Assembly: GCA_046331465.1 (NCBI GenBank)
Contig: JAXLQV010000004.1
Location: forward strand, 62,001 to 126,000
DNA length: 64,000 nt
Direction: 5' to 3'
Source: UBA5066 sp046331465
Lineage (GTDB): Bacteria; Acidobacteriota; Thermoanaerobaculia; UBA5066
The notes under the pieces are model-generated. The model saw only the letters and a list, made by a program, of their open reading frames with translations, was not told the origin of the DNA and searched no databases. Of this stretch, positions 7,983 to 15,979 are shown one piece after another (the first letter of the stretch is position 1; the number at the start of each line of letters is the position of its first letter). Made by a program: the position numbers and the translations under genes.

Positions 7983-9950
7983 TCAGCGGTCGTCCTCCCC
8001 GGGCCGCCGCGTCCGGCGCGGAGTCGGCGTGGCCGTCGGGGTTCGAGTCGGGCGTACGGTGGGTGTGATCCTCGGCGTCGGCGTCACCGTCCGCGTCGGG
8101 GTGGCCGTCGCAGGGGGCGCAGTCGCGGTCAGAGCGGGCGTCGGCGTGAGGGTGGCCGTCGGTGTTCTCGTCGGCGCCGGGGTTGCCGTCGGCGTGGCGG
8201 TCGGGGCCGGTGTTGCGGTCGGAGTCGGCGTCGCCGTGGCCGAACTCTGTGGCGTGGGAGTCGGCGTCGGGGGGGGTGCGCCGCTGCCGCCGGGTCCGTT
8301 GTGGCACGTGTAACACCCCATCGTCGTCCCGGCCGTGAACGTCTGCGAGCCGGTCGCGGCCTTCGTCTGGAGGGTCCGGGTCGTGAACATCCGGGACAGG
8401 ACCGTCCCGCGGTAGTCGATGCCGTGACAGGCCTGGCAAGCGGTGCGATTCGAGTTCGCCGCGTCGTGGTGGTGGTCAATCCAGAACGCGCCCACCGGGT
8501 GCATCCCGTGCGGACCGCCGGAGTTCGTCTCCGGCTGCTGCGCGTGGCACGCCGTGCAGTCGCCGAGGGTCCCCGCGTGGCCCTGGAGGTCGAGGCTCTG
8601 CAGGTTGTCGTTCGCGTGGGACGAGGGGTACTCGGCGTGCGTCGAGCCGTGGCAGGCCGCGCACTGCATTCCCCCGTGCCCCGCCGAGAAGCGGTAGAGC
8701 GAGTAGCCCGGCCCCGGGGTGTCGGGGTTCGTCGCGAACGTCGCGTTCGCGGCGACGCGCGGGTTCCCGTTCGAATCGAAGACCGACGTGTACCGGATCT
8801 GCCCCGAGTTCGACGTCGCCGTACCGGTGTGGCACTGCTGGCAGGCGGGCTCCTGGAGCCAGCCGGTCCGAGACGCCGCGCCGACGACGGACATCCCGCC
8901 GTGGCAGCTCTGGCACTGCATGAGCATCGAGCCGTCCGCGGCCGTCGCGTTCCCCATGACCCCGCGGAGGCACTTCGTCGTCGAGCCGGGGTGACAGGTG
9001 TAACAGGACGAGCGGTTCGCCGAGGAGCCGAGCGGCAGCCCGGAGACCGGGTCGGTCACGCCCGAGTGGATCGAGTGGATTGCCGCCGTCAGCGGCGGGA
9101 TGCCCGCCCGTCCGCTCCCGGCGAGCGCCTCGGACCGGTGGCACCTCGCGCAGAGGACCGGCGTGGCACGGGTCGTCGCCGTCGGGTAGAGCCCGGACGG
9201 GTCGTACCCGACCGCCGCGAGCGCCGTCGTGTAGACCGGGTTCCCGGCGTTCAGGTCGTCGTGCAGCCGCAGGATGTTGAGACGGTAGTCACGCTCGGCG
9301 TTCGCGTCGAAGACCCACCCCGCCGCGGGGCGGGCCGCGGCCGAGGACCCAGAGCCGTGGCAGCCGCGGCAGTCCATCTCGTCCGAGACCGGGAGGACGA
9401 TCCTCGTCGACGTGAGGAGCGTTCCGGAGGAGCTTCGGACCGAGACCCGCATCAGGGGGTACGTGTTCTTCCCTCCCGCGTCGTCGAAGGGCGTGATCGG
9501 GATCCCCTCGGCGATGAACCAGTTCCGCGCGGGGTCGAACGTCATCCCTTTCGGAGCGTTCGCAGCCCCCGGCATGTCCTTCCCCACGAGCCCTGCGTCG
9601 ACGGGGAGCGCCACGCCGAAGAGCGGGCCGACGAAGTCCCAGAAGTTCGTCTTCCCGGCGGAGGTCCGGTTGATGGACCCCGCGGGGTCCGCGATCGCCT
9701 CGTACGTCACGTTGATCCCGGAGGCGCTCGTGGCGAGGTTCCCGGAGGCGTCGATGACCTGGGCCTGGATCGTGTTGTAGGGGGGGAGGATCGAGAAGAC
9801 GCTGTAGTCGGCGTCCATGCAGTGCATCCCGAGGTTGTTCCAGGCCACGACCGTCCAGCCGGAGGGGGAGACCGCGACCCCGGGGACGATGACGAGGAGG
9901 AGCAGCAACGTCAGGACGAACCCGAAAGACACGACGAGCCGTGTACGCAT
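7983..9950 (-). CDS. Nine-heme c-type cytochrome with Pro/Thr-rich tail
   Basis: The protein has 655 residues. An N-terminal hydrophobic segment (LVVSFGFVLTLLLLLVIVPGVAV) acts as a signal peptide or anchor. There are nine CXXCH heme-binding motifs: CRGCH, CARCH, CYTCH, CQSCH, CQQCH, CAACH, CTACH, CQACH and CYTCH. They begin only after a heme-free domain of about 190 residues that starts GWTVVAWNNLGMHCMDADYSVFS, and several spare His residues could be distal ligands. The last 100 residues or so are a low-complexity (T/A)PTP repeat with a basic end. A role in periplasmic or extracellular electron transfer is the natural inference. The partner is unknown, as no other electron-transfer gene is adjacent. 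The ATG at 9950 has a good ribosome site (AAGGAGG) 5-6 nt upstream. Confidence 0.88.
   Translation of the reverse strand: MRTRLVVSFGFVLTLLLLLVIVPGVAVSPSGWTVVAWNNLGMHCMDADYSVFSILPPYNTIQAQVIDASGNLATSASGINVTYEAIADPAGSINRTSAGKTNFWDFVGPLFGVALPVDAGLVGKDMPGAANAPKGMTFDPARNWFIAEGIPITPFDDAGGKNTYPLMRVSVRSSSGTLLTSTRIVLPVSDEMDCRGCHGSGSSAAARPAAGWVFDANAERDYRLNILRLHDDLNAGNPVYTTALAAVGYDPSGLYPTATTRATPVLCARCHRSEALAGSGRAGIPPLTAAIHSIHSGVTDPVSGLPLGSSANRSSCYTCHPGSTTKCLRGVMGNATAADGSMLMQCQSCHGGMSVVGAASRTGWLQEPACQQCHTGTATSNSGQIRYTSVFDSNGNPRVAANATFATNPDTPGPGYSLYRFSAGHGGMQCAACHGSTHAEYPSSHANDNLQSLDLQGHAGTLGDCTACHAQQPETNSGGPHGMHPVGAFWIDHHHDAANSNRTACQACHGIDYRGTVLSRMFTTRTLQTKAATGSQTFTAGTTMGCYTCHNGPGGSGAPPPTPTPTPQSSATATPTPTATPAPTATPTATPAPTRTPTATLTPTPALTATAPPATATPTRTVTPTPRITPTVRPTRTPTATPTPRRTRRPGEDDR
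8020..8285. repeat. degenerate short tandem repeat encoding the Pro/Thr tail
   Basis: Imperfect 6- and 12-bp units built on GTCGGCGTC and GTGGCCGTCGG encode (T/A)-P-T-P blocks in the cytochrome C-terminus. Such tracts are prone to length change. Confidence 0.75.
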
Positions 9951-10006
9951 GGGGGCCTCCTTGCGGGACCGCCTCCGCGTTGCGCCTGGGCGCCTCAGCC
10001 CGGCGG

Positions 10007-10026
10007 CGGGGGCCTGGTGGCCCCCG
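10007..10026. terminator. hairpin downstream of the S46 peptidase gene
   Basis: CGGGGGCC (10007-10014) pairs perfectly with GGCCCCCG (10019-10026) around TGGT. It lies in the 154-bp gap between the S46 gene and the cytochrome gene, both minus strand. There is no T-run. The gap also carries a CTGTCT/AGACAG repeat (10042-10073) of unknown meaning. Confidence 0.45.
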
Positions 10027-10104
10027 GGAAAGGGTCCTCTCCTGTCTAGTGACCGTGAACGGCGAGAAGACAGTACCCGACGCTCGCCGAGCCGTCCCCA
10101 CCCC

Positions 10105-12312
10105 TCAGCGCTTCGGCAGCAGCTCCTTCACGAGCGCGTCGGCGTGGTCGACCTTCTCCATCATCCAGAGCGCGTAGCGGAAGTCGACGTTCACGTTCCG
10201 CGAGCGCTCGGGGTTCCAGCCGAAGTCGCCCGCGACGTTCTCCCAGACGCGGTCGAAGTTGAGGCCGACGACCTCCCCCTTCCCGTTCATCGTCGGGCTC
10301 CCCGAGTTGCCGCCCGTGGTGTCGCCGTCCGTCAGGAAGTCGACGGGGACGCTCCCGAGGGCGGGGTCGGCCCACGCGCCGAAGTCGCCCGCGCGCGCGG
10401 CGTCGAGCACCTTCTTCGGCGTCGCGAACGGCTCGGCGCCCCGCTCCTTCTCGAGGACGCCGCGGAGCGACGTCCTCGGGGCGTACGTCACCGCCTCGCG
10501 CGGCGCGTAGCCCTTCACGGTGGCGAAGGAGACCCGGAGCGTGGAGTTCGCGTCGGGGTAGATCGACTTCCCCTTCGATTTCCGGAGCGCCTCGAGGGCG
10601 GAGAGGTAGCGCGGGCGCCAGACGAGGAGCGCGCCGCCCGTCTCCTTCCGGGCGGCGCGGAGGGCCGCGAGGTCGGGGTGGAGCGCGAGGGCGAGCTTCA
10701 CGTACGGGTCCGTCGACGCGGCGAGGGCCTCCCACTTCGCGTCGACGTTCGCGAGGCGGGCCTTCTCGTCGCCGAGCGCGGTCGCGCCGTCCATCTCCGC
10801 GAGCCTCGCCTCGATCGCCGCGGCGGCGGCGCCCTTCCCGAACGCCTCGTCGAAGGCCTTCACGGGCATTCCGGCGGACGCGGCCTGCGCCTTCTCGACG
10901 AGGTACGCGAGCGCCTTCCGGGCCGGGACGGGCGCGAGGGAGCGGGTGAGGTCCTTCTCGCGCTGGCGGGCGCGGTCGAGGTCGCGTTCCTGAAAGCCCG
11001 CCTCGCGGTCGAGGTCGGGCTTCCTCCGCTCGTCCGCGCGGCGGACGGCGGAGAGGGCCGACCCGAGGTAACCGGAGAGCCGCTCGACCTCCTCGAGGAA
11101 GAAGCGGCGCTCCTGCCCGGCGCGCTCGGCCGCGAGGACCTTCTCGAGCTCGGCCGGCGCGGCGGCCCACTCTGCGGGGAGCTCCTTCCGGGCCGCGAGG
11201 AACGCGGCGAGCTCCTGGGCCTCGGCCTTCGCCCTGTCGGCGACGCCGTTCCGGGCGAGGCCCTCGATCTGCCCCCGCGCGTTCGTCTCGCCGTTCCCCC
11301 AGCTCTTGATCGCCGAGGCCACCCGGAGGCCGGTGTCGGCGTCCTTGCGCCCTTCGGCGTCGAAGATCGCGATGAGGTCGGTGAGGGTCTTCGACCGGAG
11401 CGGGTAGAACCACTTCTCCAGGTTCTCGACCGCGGAGGGGGTCAGGTAGCGCTGCGTCCGCCCCGGGTAGCCGGCGATCATCGCGACGTCGCCTTCGGCG
11501 ACGCCCTTCGGGGCGACCCTGAGCCAGCTCTTCGGGCGGTACGGCACGTTCTCCTTCGCGAACGGCGCCGGCTTGCCGTCGGGGGAGACGTAGACGCGGA
11601 GGACCGAGAAGTCGCCCGCGTGGCGCGGCCAGCGGAAGTTGTCGGTCTCGCCGCCGAAGTCGCCGACGCCCCGCGGCGGCGCGTAGACGAGCCGCACGTC
11701 GCGGAACTCGACCTGCTCCATGAGCCGGAACGTCCGCCCGTCCTCGAAGGCCGCCACGGCGCAGCGCCGGTCGGGCGCCTTCTCGCACTCGGCCACGATC
11801 TCCTTCTTCGCCCGCTCCACCGCGTCGAAGCGCTCGGTGCCGGTCTTCGCCTTCGCGAACGCGCTCTTCGGCCCGCGCACGCGCTCGGTCACGTCGGCGA
11901 GGCGCGAGAGGAGGCGGACGCGGCCGACCCCGCCGCGGGCCTCGACCTCCTCGGCGCGGCTCCGCGCCACGAAGCCGTCGGCGAGGTAGTTCCGCTCGGG
12001 CGTCGAGGCGAGCTGGATCGCCGAGAAGGAGCAGTGGTGGTTCGTGACGAGGAGCCCCTCGGCCGAGACGAACGCCCCGGTGCAGCCGCCGACGTCGATG
12101 ACGGCCGTCAGGAGGCCGCCCCCCTGGCCGTCCCAGAGCTCGGTCGCGCTGCGCTCGAGGCCGCGGCCTGCGAGCTCCTTCCAGCGGGCGTCGCCGAGAG
12201 TGGCAAGGGCCTCGGGGGGCCACTGCCCCTCGTCGGCCCGGGCGGACGGGGCGATCGCGAGGAGGGCGAGAAGGGAAGGAACGAGGAGGGGGGTGCGGTG
12301 GCGCGGCGTCAT
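10105..12312 (-). CDS. S46 family dipeptidyl-peptidase (DPP11-like specificity residue)
   Basis: This 735-residue exported serine peptidase has a signal peptide, MTPRHRTPLLVPSLLALLAIAPSARA. Family signatures are GGCTGAFVSAEGLLVTNHHC (catalytic His93), RWPRHAGDFSVLRVY (catalytic Asp in GDF) and GGNSGSPTMNGKG (nucleophile Ser670). The residue 18 positions after the Ser is Arg688 (LNFDRVW). In P. gingivalis DPP11 this site is Arg and confers Asp/Glu preference, while DPP7 has Gly, so a preference for acidic P1 residues is predicted. The enzyme would release dipeptides in the periplasm, fitting the tricorn protease nearby. The ATG at 12312 follows a GGTGGAG ribosome site and starts the signal peptide; an ATG six codons upstream is an alternative. 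Confidence 0.93.
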   Translation of the reverse strand: MTPRHRTPLLVPSLLALLAIAPSARADEGQWPPEALATLGDARWKELAGRGLERSATELWDGQGGGLLTAVIDVGGCTGAFVSAEGLLVTNHHCSFSAIQLASTPERNYLADGFVARSRAEEVEARGGVGRVRLLSRLADVTERVRGPKSAFAKAKTGTERFDAVERAKKEIVAECEKAPDRRCAVAAFEDGRTFRLMEQVEFRDVRLVYAPPRGVGDFGGETDNFRWPRHAGDFSVLRVYVSPDGKPAPFAKENVPYRPKSWLRVAPKGVAEGDVAMIAGYPGRTQRYLTPSAVENLEKWFYPLRSKTLTDLIAIFDAEGRKDADTGLRVASAIKSWGNGETNARGQIEGLARNGVADRAKAEAQELAAFLAARKELPAEWAAAPAELEKVLAAERAGQERRFFLEEVERLSGYLGSALSAVRRADERRKPDLDREAGFQERDLDRARQREKDLTRSLAPVPARKALAYLVEKAQAASAGMPVKAFDEAFGKGAAAAAIEARLAEMDGATALGDEKARLANVDAKWEALAASTDPYVKLALALHPDLAALRAARKETGGALLVWRPRYLSALEALRKSKGKSIYPDANSTLRVSFATVKGYAPREAVTYAPRTSLRGVLEKERGAEPFATPKKVLDAARAGDFGAWADPALGSVPVDFLTDGDTTGGNSGSPTMNGKGEVVGLNFDRVWENVAGDFGWNPERSRNVNVDFRYALWMMEKVDHADALVKELLPKR

Positions 12313-12328
12313 GTCTGCTCCACCGGGC

Positions 12329-12334
12329 ATCGTA
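12329..12334 (-). promoter_or_regulatory. -10 box TACGAT upstream of the S46 gene
   Basis: A TANNNT hexamer lies 17 nt before the ATG, leaving room for a short leader with the GGTGGAG ribosome site. Confidence 0.35.
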
Positions 12335-12510
12335 GCCCGGAGCGGGACATCCCGTCTCCGCGTGCGCCCAGGCGTGGCTGAACGACACAGCGGTGTGACA
12401 GGAAGGCAGAGGGAATGCCGTACGGCGCGGACGCGCGCCGAATCGCGGAACCCGCGCGAAACGGGCGCGTGGCGGGCGGAGCGCTGCGGGCGCCTGCCGC
12501 GCCGCAGCAA

Positions 12511-12527
12511 CGGCACGCGTCTTTCAT
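12511..12527 (+). promoter_or_regulatory. -24/-12-like promoter motif of receptor 1
   Basis: CGGCAC-N5-TTTCAT. The same motif with identical spacing occurs before the receptors at 19517, 22858 and 28516. The GG-to-TC spacing equals that of sigma-54 promoters (GG-N10-GC), but the -12 G is replaced by T. Confidence 0.45.
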
Positions 12528-12954
12528 ATATCGATGCCAAGAACCATGGACGCCGCACGATCTCTCCTCGTCGTCCCGTCTGCGTGTCACGCGGGAAGCG
12601 GACTTCGCGTCGCCAGGGCGTTCGCGGCGAGGCGCGCGACGGGCGCGGGGCCCGTGTCGGACCCTCCGGGTTCCCGTTGCGGGATCCGCCGGCGTGAATC
12701 GTGTCGAATTGCAGGAACGAGCAAATACCGGATCGCGACCATGGCCCGTGCGGATCGCCCGCGTTCCGCGGCCACGCACGAGAGCCGCATCGAAGGAGGT
12801 GCGCCGACCTGAGGCACCGGCTCGAAGCTTCCCGGATTCCGAGCGCCACGCGCCGGGCAGCCCGCGCGGCCTGAGTCCTCCTCGCGCCGTCGGGCCCTTT
12901 CCCGGCCAGGCGCATTGACCCCCGTTCATCGGGGGGAAGGAGAAGTGCGTCGCC

Positions 12955-15882
12955 ATGAAGCTCAGAAGACTCCGATGGTTCCTCGTCCTCGTCCCGACTC
13001 TCGTCGCCACAGCGCTCTCTGCCCAGGGCCTTCCGACCGGGAGCGTCACCGGGCGCGTCCTCAACGACGCGCTGGGGCTTCCCGGCGTCGTCGTGACCGC
13101 CAAGTCGCCCGCCCTCCAGGGGACCCGGACGGCCGTCACGTCGATCAGCGGTGACTACTCCCTGCCGAACCTCGCCCCTGGCGAATACACGATCACGTAC
13201 ACGATGTCGTCATTCCAGACCGTGACCCGAACGCTCCGGGTCAACGCGTCGCAGGCCGCCGTCGTCGACGTCGAGATGAAGCTGACGGCCGTCTCCTCGG
13301 AGGTGACCGTCGTCGGGACCTCCGAGTCGATCTCGCAGACGACCTCGGCCGCGACGACCTACGCCTCCGAGCTGACGAACAAGCTCCCGGTTGCCCGGAC
13401 GCTGACGTCGTCCCTCCTCCTCGCGCCCGGCGTGAACCAGAACGGTCCGGGAGGCAACGTCACGATCTCGGGCGCCGAGTCGTACGACAACCTCATGACC
13501 GTCAACGGCGTCGTCGTCCAGGACAATATCCGGGGCACCCCGAACAACCTCTTCATCGAGGACGCCATCCAGGAGACGACGACGACGACGGCCGCCGTCT
13601 CCGCCGAGTTCGGCCGCTTCACCGGCGGCGTCGTCAACGCCCTGACGAAGTCGGGGGGGAACGACTTCAGCGGATCGTTCCGCGCCACGCTCAACAACGA
13701 CGACTGGCAGGCCGTGAAACCCCTCCAGACGGTCGCGTACACCGACAAGGTGGTCCCGACGTACGAGGCGACCGTCGGCGGGCCCATCTGGAAGGACCGG
13801 ATCTGGTTCTTCGCCGCCGGACGGCTCCGCGACACCACGGCCTCGGCGGAGACCTACCTGACGAACGTCGGCTACTCGACGACGGCGGACGAGCGCCGCC
13901 TCGAGGGGAAGCTGACGATCACCCCGCTGCAGAACCACACCCTCACGGGCTCCTACATCGACATCCGGAACGACGCGACGAAGGTCAACCCCAACTACCT
14001 CCCGATGGAGCTCGCGGCGCTCTACGACCCGAGCTACCCCCAGTCGCTCCTCGCTGTGAACTACAACGGCGTCCTCTCGGACCACTTCTTCGTCGAGGCC
14101 CAGTACTCGAAGCGGAAGTTCGCGTTCGAGAACGCCGGCTCCTACTCGAGGGACCTGATCGGCGGGACGGACGTCAACGACCTCACGCTCGGCGGCATCT
14201 TCAACTCGCCGAACTACTGCGGGGTCTGCGAGCCGGAGACGCGCGACAACGAGGACCTGTTCGTGAAGGGGACCTGGTTCCTCTCGACGAAGGGCCTCGG
14301 GTCGCACAACGTCGTCTTCGGCTACGACGACTTCAACAACAAGATGTTCTCGAACAACTACCAGTCCGGGAGCAACTACTCGATCTACACGTCCTCGACG
14401 ATCGTCCAGGGGACGAACGTCTACCCGGTCGTCGGGAACGACTCCGTCCTCGTCTACTGGCCGATCGTCCAGCTCAGCCGGGGGAGCAACGTGAGGACGC
14501 GCTCGGTCTACGTGAACGACTCATGGCGGCTCGACAACAGGTTCTCCTTCAACGTTGGCCTCCGGTGGGACAAGAACGACGGGAAGGACAGCCGCGGCGT
14601 CGTGACGTCGGACGACAGCGCCTTCAGCCCGCGGCTCGCGGCGAACTGGGACGTCAAGGGGGACGGCCGGCTCCGGGTCGGGGCGAGCTACGCGCGGTAC
14701 GTCGGCGGCCAGCAGGAGAACTTCGTCGGCGGCGCCTCGGCGGCGGGGAGCCCCGAGATCTGGGTCTGGTACTACGAGGGGGACCCGATCAACGCCGGCG
14801 AGCCGGCGAACCCGGTCTCCACGCACGACGCCCTGGCGAAGATCTTCGGCTGGTTCGGCATCGCGGGGACGAACCAGTTCCCGACGCGCCCCGGCATCTC
14901 CCCGATCCAGGCGACGATCCCCGGCGTCTCGACGCAGATCCGCGAGAGCCTCCGGTCGACCCGCACCGACGAGTTCGCGCTGAGCCTCGCGGGCGCGTTC
15001 GGGACGCGGGGCAACTTCCGGCTCGACGGGATCTACCGTGACTTCGGCGACTTCATCGACACCTACACCGACACCGCGACCGGGAAGGTGACGGACCCGG
15101 TCGGCAACGTCTACGACCTCGCGCTTCTCCAGAACACGAACGGCATCGAGCGGAAGTACGCGGCCCTGCAGGTGCAGGCCTCGTACCGCTTCTTCGGGAG
15201 CCTTGACCTCGGGGGGAACTACACGCTCTCGCACACGTACGGGAACGCCGTCACCGAGGACCGAAACTCTGGCCCGCGCCCCTTCGGCTGGCTCTCCTAC
15301 CCCGAGTACTTCCAGCAGTCCTGGAACCTCCCCGTCGGGAGCCTTCCGCAGGACCAGCGCCACAGGCTCGTCGTCTACGGGAGCTGGGACGTCCCGATTC
15401 CGAGGTCTCTCGGCGCGCTGAATCTCTCCGCGGTCCACAACTGGAACTCGGGCACGCCCTACGGAGCGGTGGGGCAGGTCGACACGAACCCGTACGTCGC
15501 CGACGTCGGCTACGTGACGCCTCCCTCGTCGGAGAACTACTACTTCACGAAGCGCGACGCGTTCCGGACGCCGAACGTGAACCGGACCGACCTCGCCCTC
15601 AACTACTCCTACCGCGTCGGGCCGGTCGAGCTCTTCGTCCAGCCCCAGGTCATCAACGTCTTCAACAACCAGGCGGTCACGGTCGTCAACACGACGGTGG
15701 AGACGGCCGTGAACCGGCCCGCGAACTACGCCGTCTTCGACCCGTTCACCACGACGCCGACGCAGGGAGCCCGCAACACGGGCGCGAACTGGAACTACGG
15801 CTCGAGCTTCGGGAAGCCGACGAGCTCCGCCGCCTACCAGGCCCCGCGCCTCTTCCGCGTCGGCTTCGGAGTCCGCTTCTAG
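12955..15882 (+). CDS. TonB-dependent receptor, Oar-like (receptor 1)
   Basis: The protein has 975 residues. A signal peptide (ending ALSAQ, about residue 24) precedes a carboxypeptidase-regulatory-like beta-sandwich (GSVTGRVLNDALGLPGVVVTAK to about 110). The plug follows (MTVNGVVVQDN, TAAVSAEFGRFTGGVVNALTKSGGN), then a long beta-barrel ending in Phe (FRVGFGVRF). It should sit in the outer membrane and import a large substrate powered by TonB. Its plug and barrel resemble receptors 3 and 4 throughout, including a CxxC loop (Cys422, Cys425). A phosphoesterase-like lipoprotein gene starts 98 bp downstream. The substrate is unknown; no glycan-specific enzymes flank it. Confidence 0.9.
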   Translation: MKLRRLRWFLVLVPTLVATALSAQGLPTGSVTGRVLNDALGLPGVVVTAKSPALQGTRTAVTSISGDYSLPNLAPGEYTITYTMSSFQTVTRTLRVNASQAAVVDVEMKLTAVSSEVTVVGTSESISQTTSAATTYASELTNKLPVARTLTSSLLLAPGVNQNGPGGNVTISGAESYDNLMTVNGVVVQDNIRGTPNNLFIEDAIQETTTTTAAVSAEFGRFTGGVVNALTKSGGNDFSGSFRATLNNDDWQAVKPLQTVAYTDKVVPTYEATVGGPIWKDRIWFFAAGRLRDTTASAETYLTNVGYSTTADERRLEGKLTITPLQNHTLTGSYIDIRNDATKVNPNYLPMELAALYDPSYPQSLLAVNYNGVLSDHFFVEAQYSKRKFAFENAGSYSRDLIGGTDVNDLTLGGIFNSPNYCGVCEPETRDNEDLFVKGTWFLSTKGLGSHNVVFGYDDFNNKMFSNNYQSGSNYSIYTSSTIVQGTNVYPVVGNDSVLVYWPIVQLSRGSNVRTRSVYVNDSWRLDNRFSFNVGLRWDKNDGKDSRGVVTSDDSAFSPRLAANWDVKGDGRLRVGASYARYVGGQQENFVGGASAAGSPEIWVWYYEGDPINAGEPANPVSTHDALAKIFGWFGIAGTNQFPTRPGISPIQATIPGVSTQIRESLRSTRTDEFALSLAGAFGTRGNFRLDGIYRDFGDFIDTYTDTATGKVTDPVGNVYDLALLQNTNGIERKYAALQVQASYRFFGSLDLGGNYTLSHTYGNAVTEDRNSGPRPFGWLSYPEYFQQSWNLPVGSLPQDQRHRLVVYGSWDVPIPRSLGALNLSAVHNWNSGTPYGAVGQVDTNPYVADVGYVTPPSSENYYFTKRDAFRTPNVNRTDLALNYSYRVGPVELFVQPQVINVFNNQAVTVVNTTVETAVNRPANYAVFDPFTTTPTQGARNTGANWNYGSSFGKPTSSAAYQAPRLFRVGFGVRF

Positions 15883-15907
15883 GAGGGCGTTCGCCTGGAG
15901 CGGGGAC

Positions 15908-15927
15908 GCCCCGGCGCGAGCCGGGGC
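15908..15927 (+). terminator. hairpin after receptor 1
   Basis: GCCCCGGC (15908-15915) pairs perfectly with 15920-15927 around a GCGA (GNRA) tetraloop. It is 26 bp after the receptor stop and 53 bp before the next gene. There is no T-run, so it may only attenuate. Confidence 0.45.
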
Positions 15928-15979
15928 CTCCCGCCCCGGGCGGACGCGGCTCCGCGCGGAGCCCGATCGAAGGCCCCCC

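Larger units (their letters stand above)
12313..12954. other. 642-bp non-coding leader region upstream of receptor 1
   Basis: No convincing gene is present. The region is divergent: the S46 promoter is at its left end and the receptor leader fills the rest. It holds the -24/-12-like motif (12511-12527), then TCATAT and CCATGG exactly 20 bp apart (12524 and 12544), and a CCCG-TTG-CGGG hairpin at 12673-12683. A GGAAGGAG ribosome site lies shortly before the ATG at 12955. If the motif is the promoter, the untranslated leader is about 420 nt. Confidence 0.6.

Noticed and set aside
2324..8068. A very long open frame (over 1900 codons) on the plus strand opposite the tricorn gene and through the acylase gene
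   Set aside because: It is an antisense or frame-shifted shadow caused by high third-position G+C; it is composed of Arg/Pro/Ala/Gly/Val/Asp without domain motifs, while the genes in the other frames have clear families.
8020..8285. CRISPR array or mobile-element repeat in the repetitive tract
   Set aside because: Units are 6-12 bp, degenerate, in frame and encode Pro/Thr repeats of the cytochrome; there are no spacers.
12313..12954. Short open frames in the leader of receptor 1
   Set aside because: They are basic, low-information peptides without a ribosome site or conserved features, and overlap the shared promoter motif.
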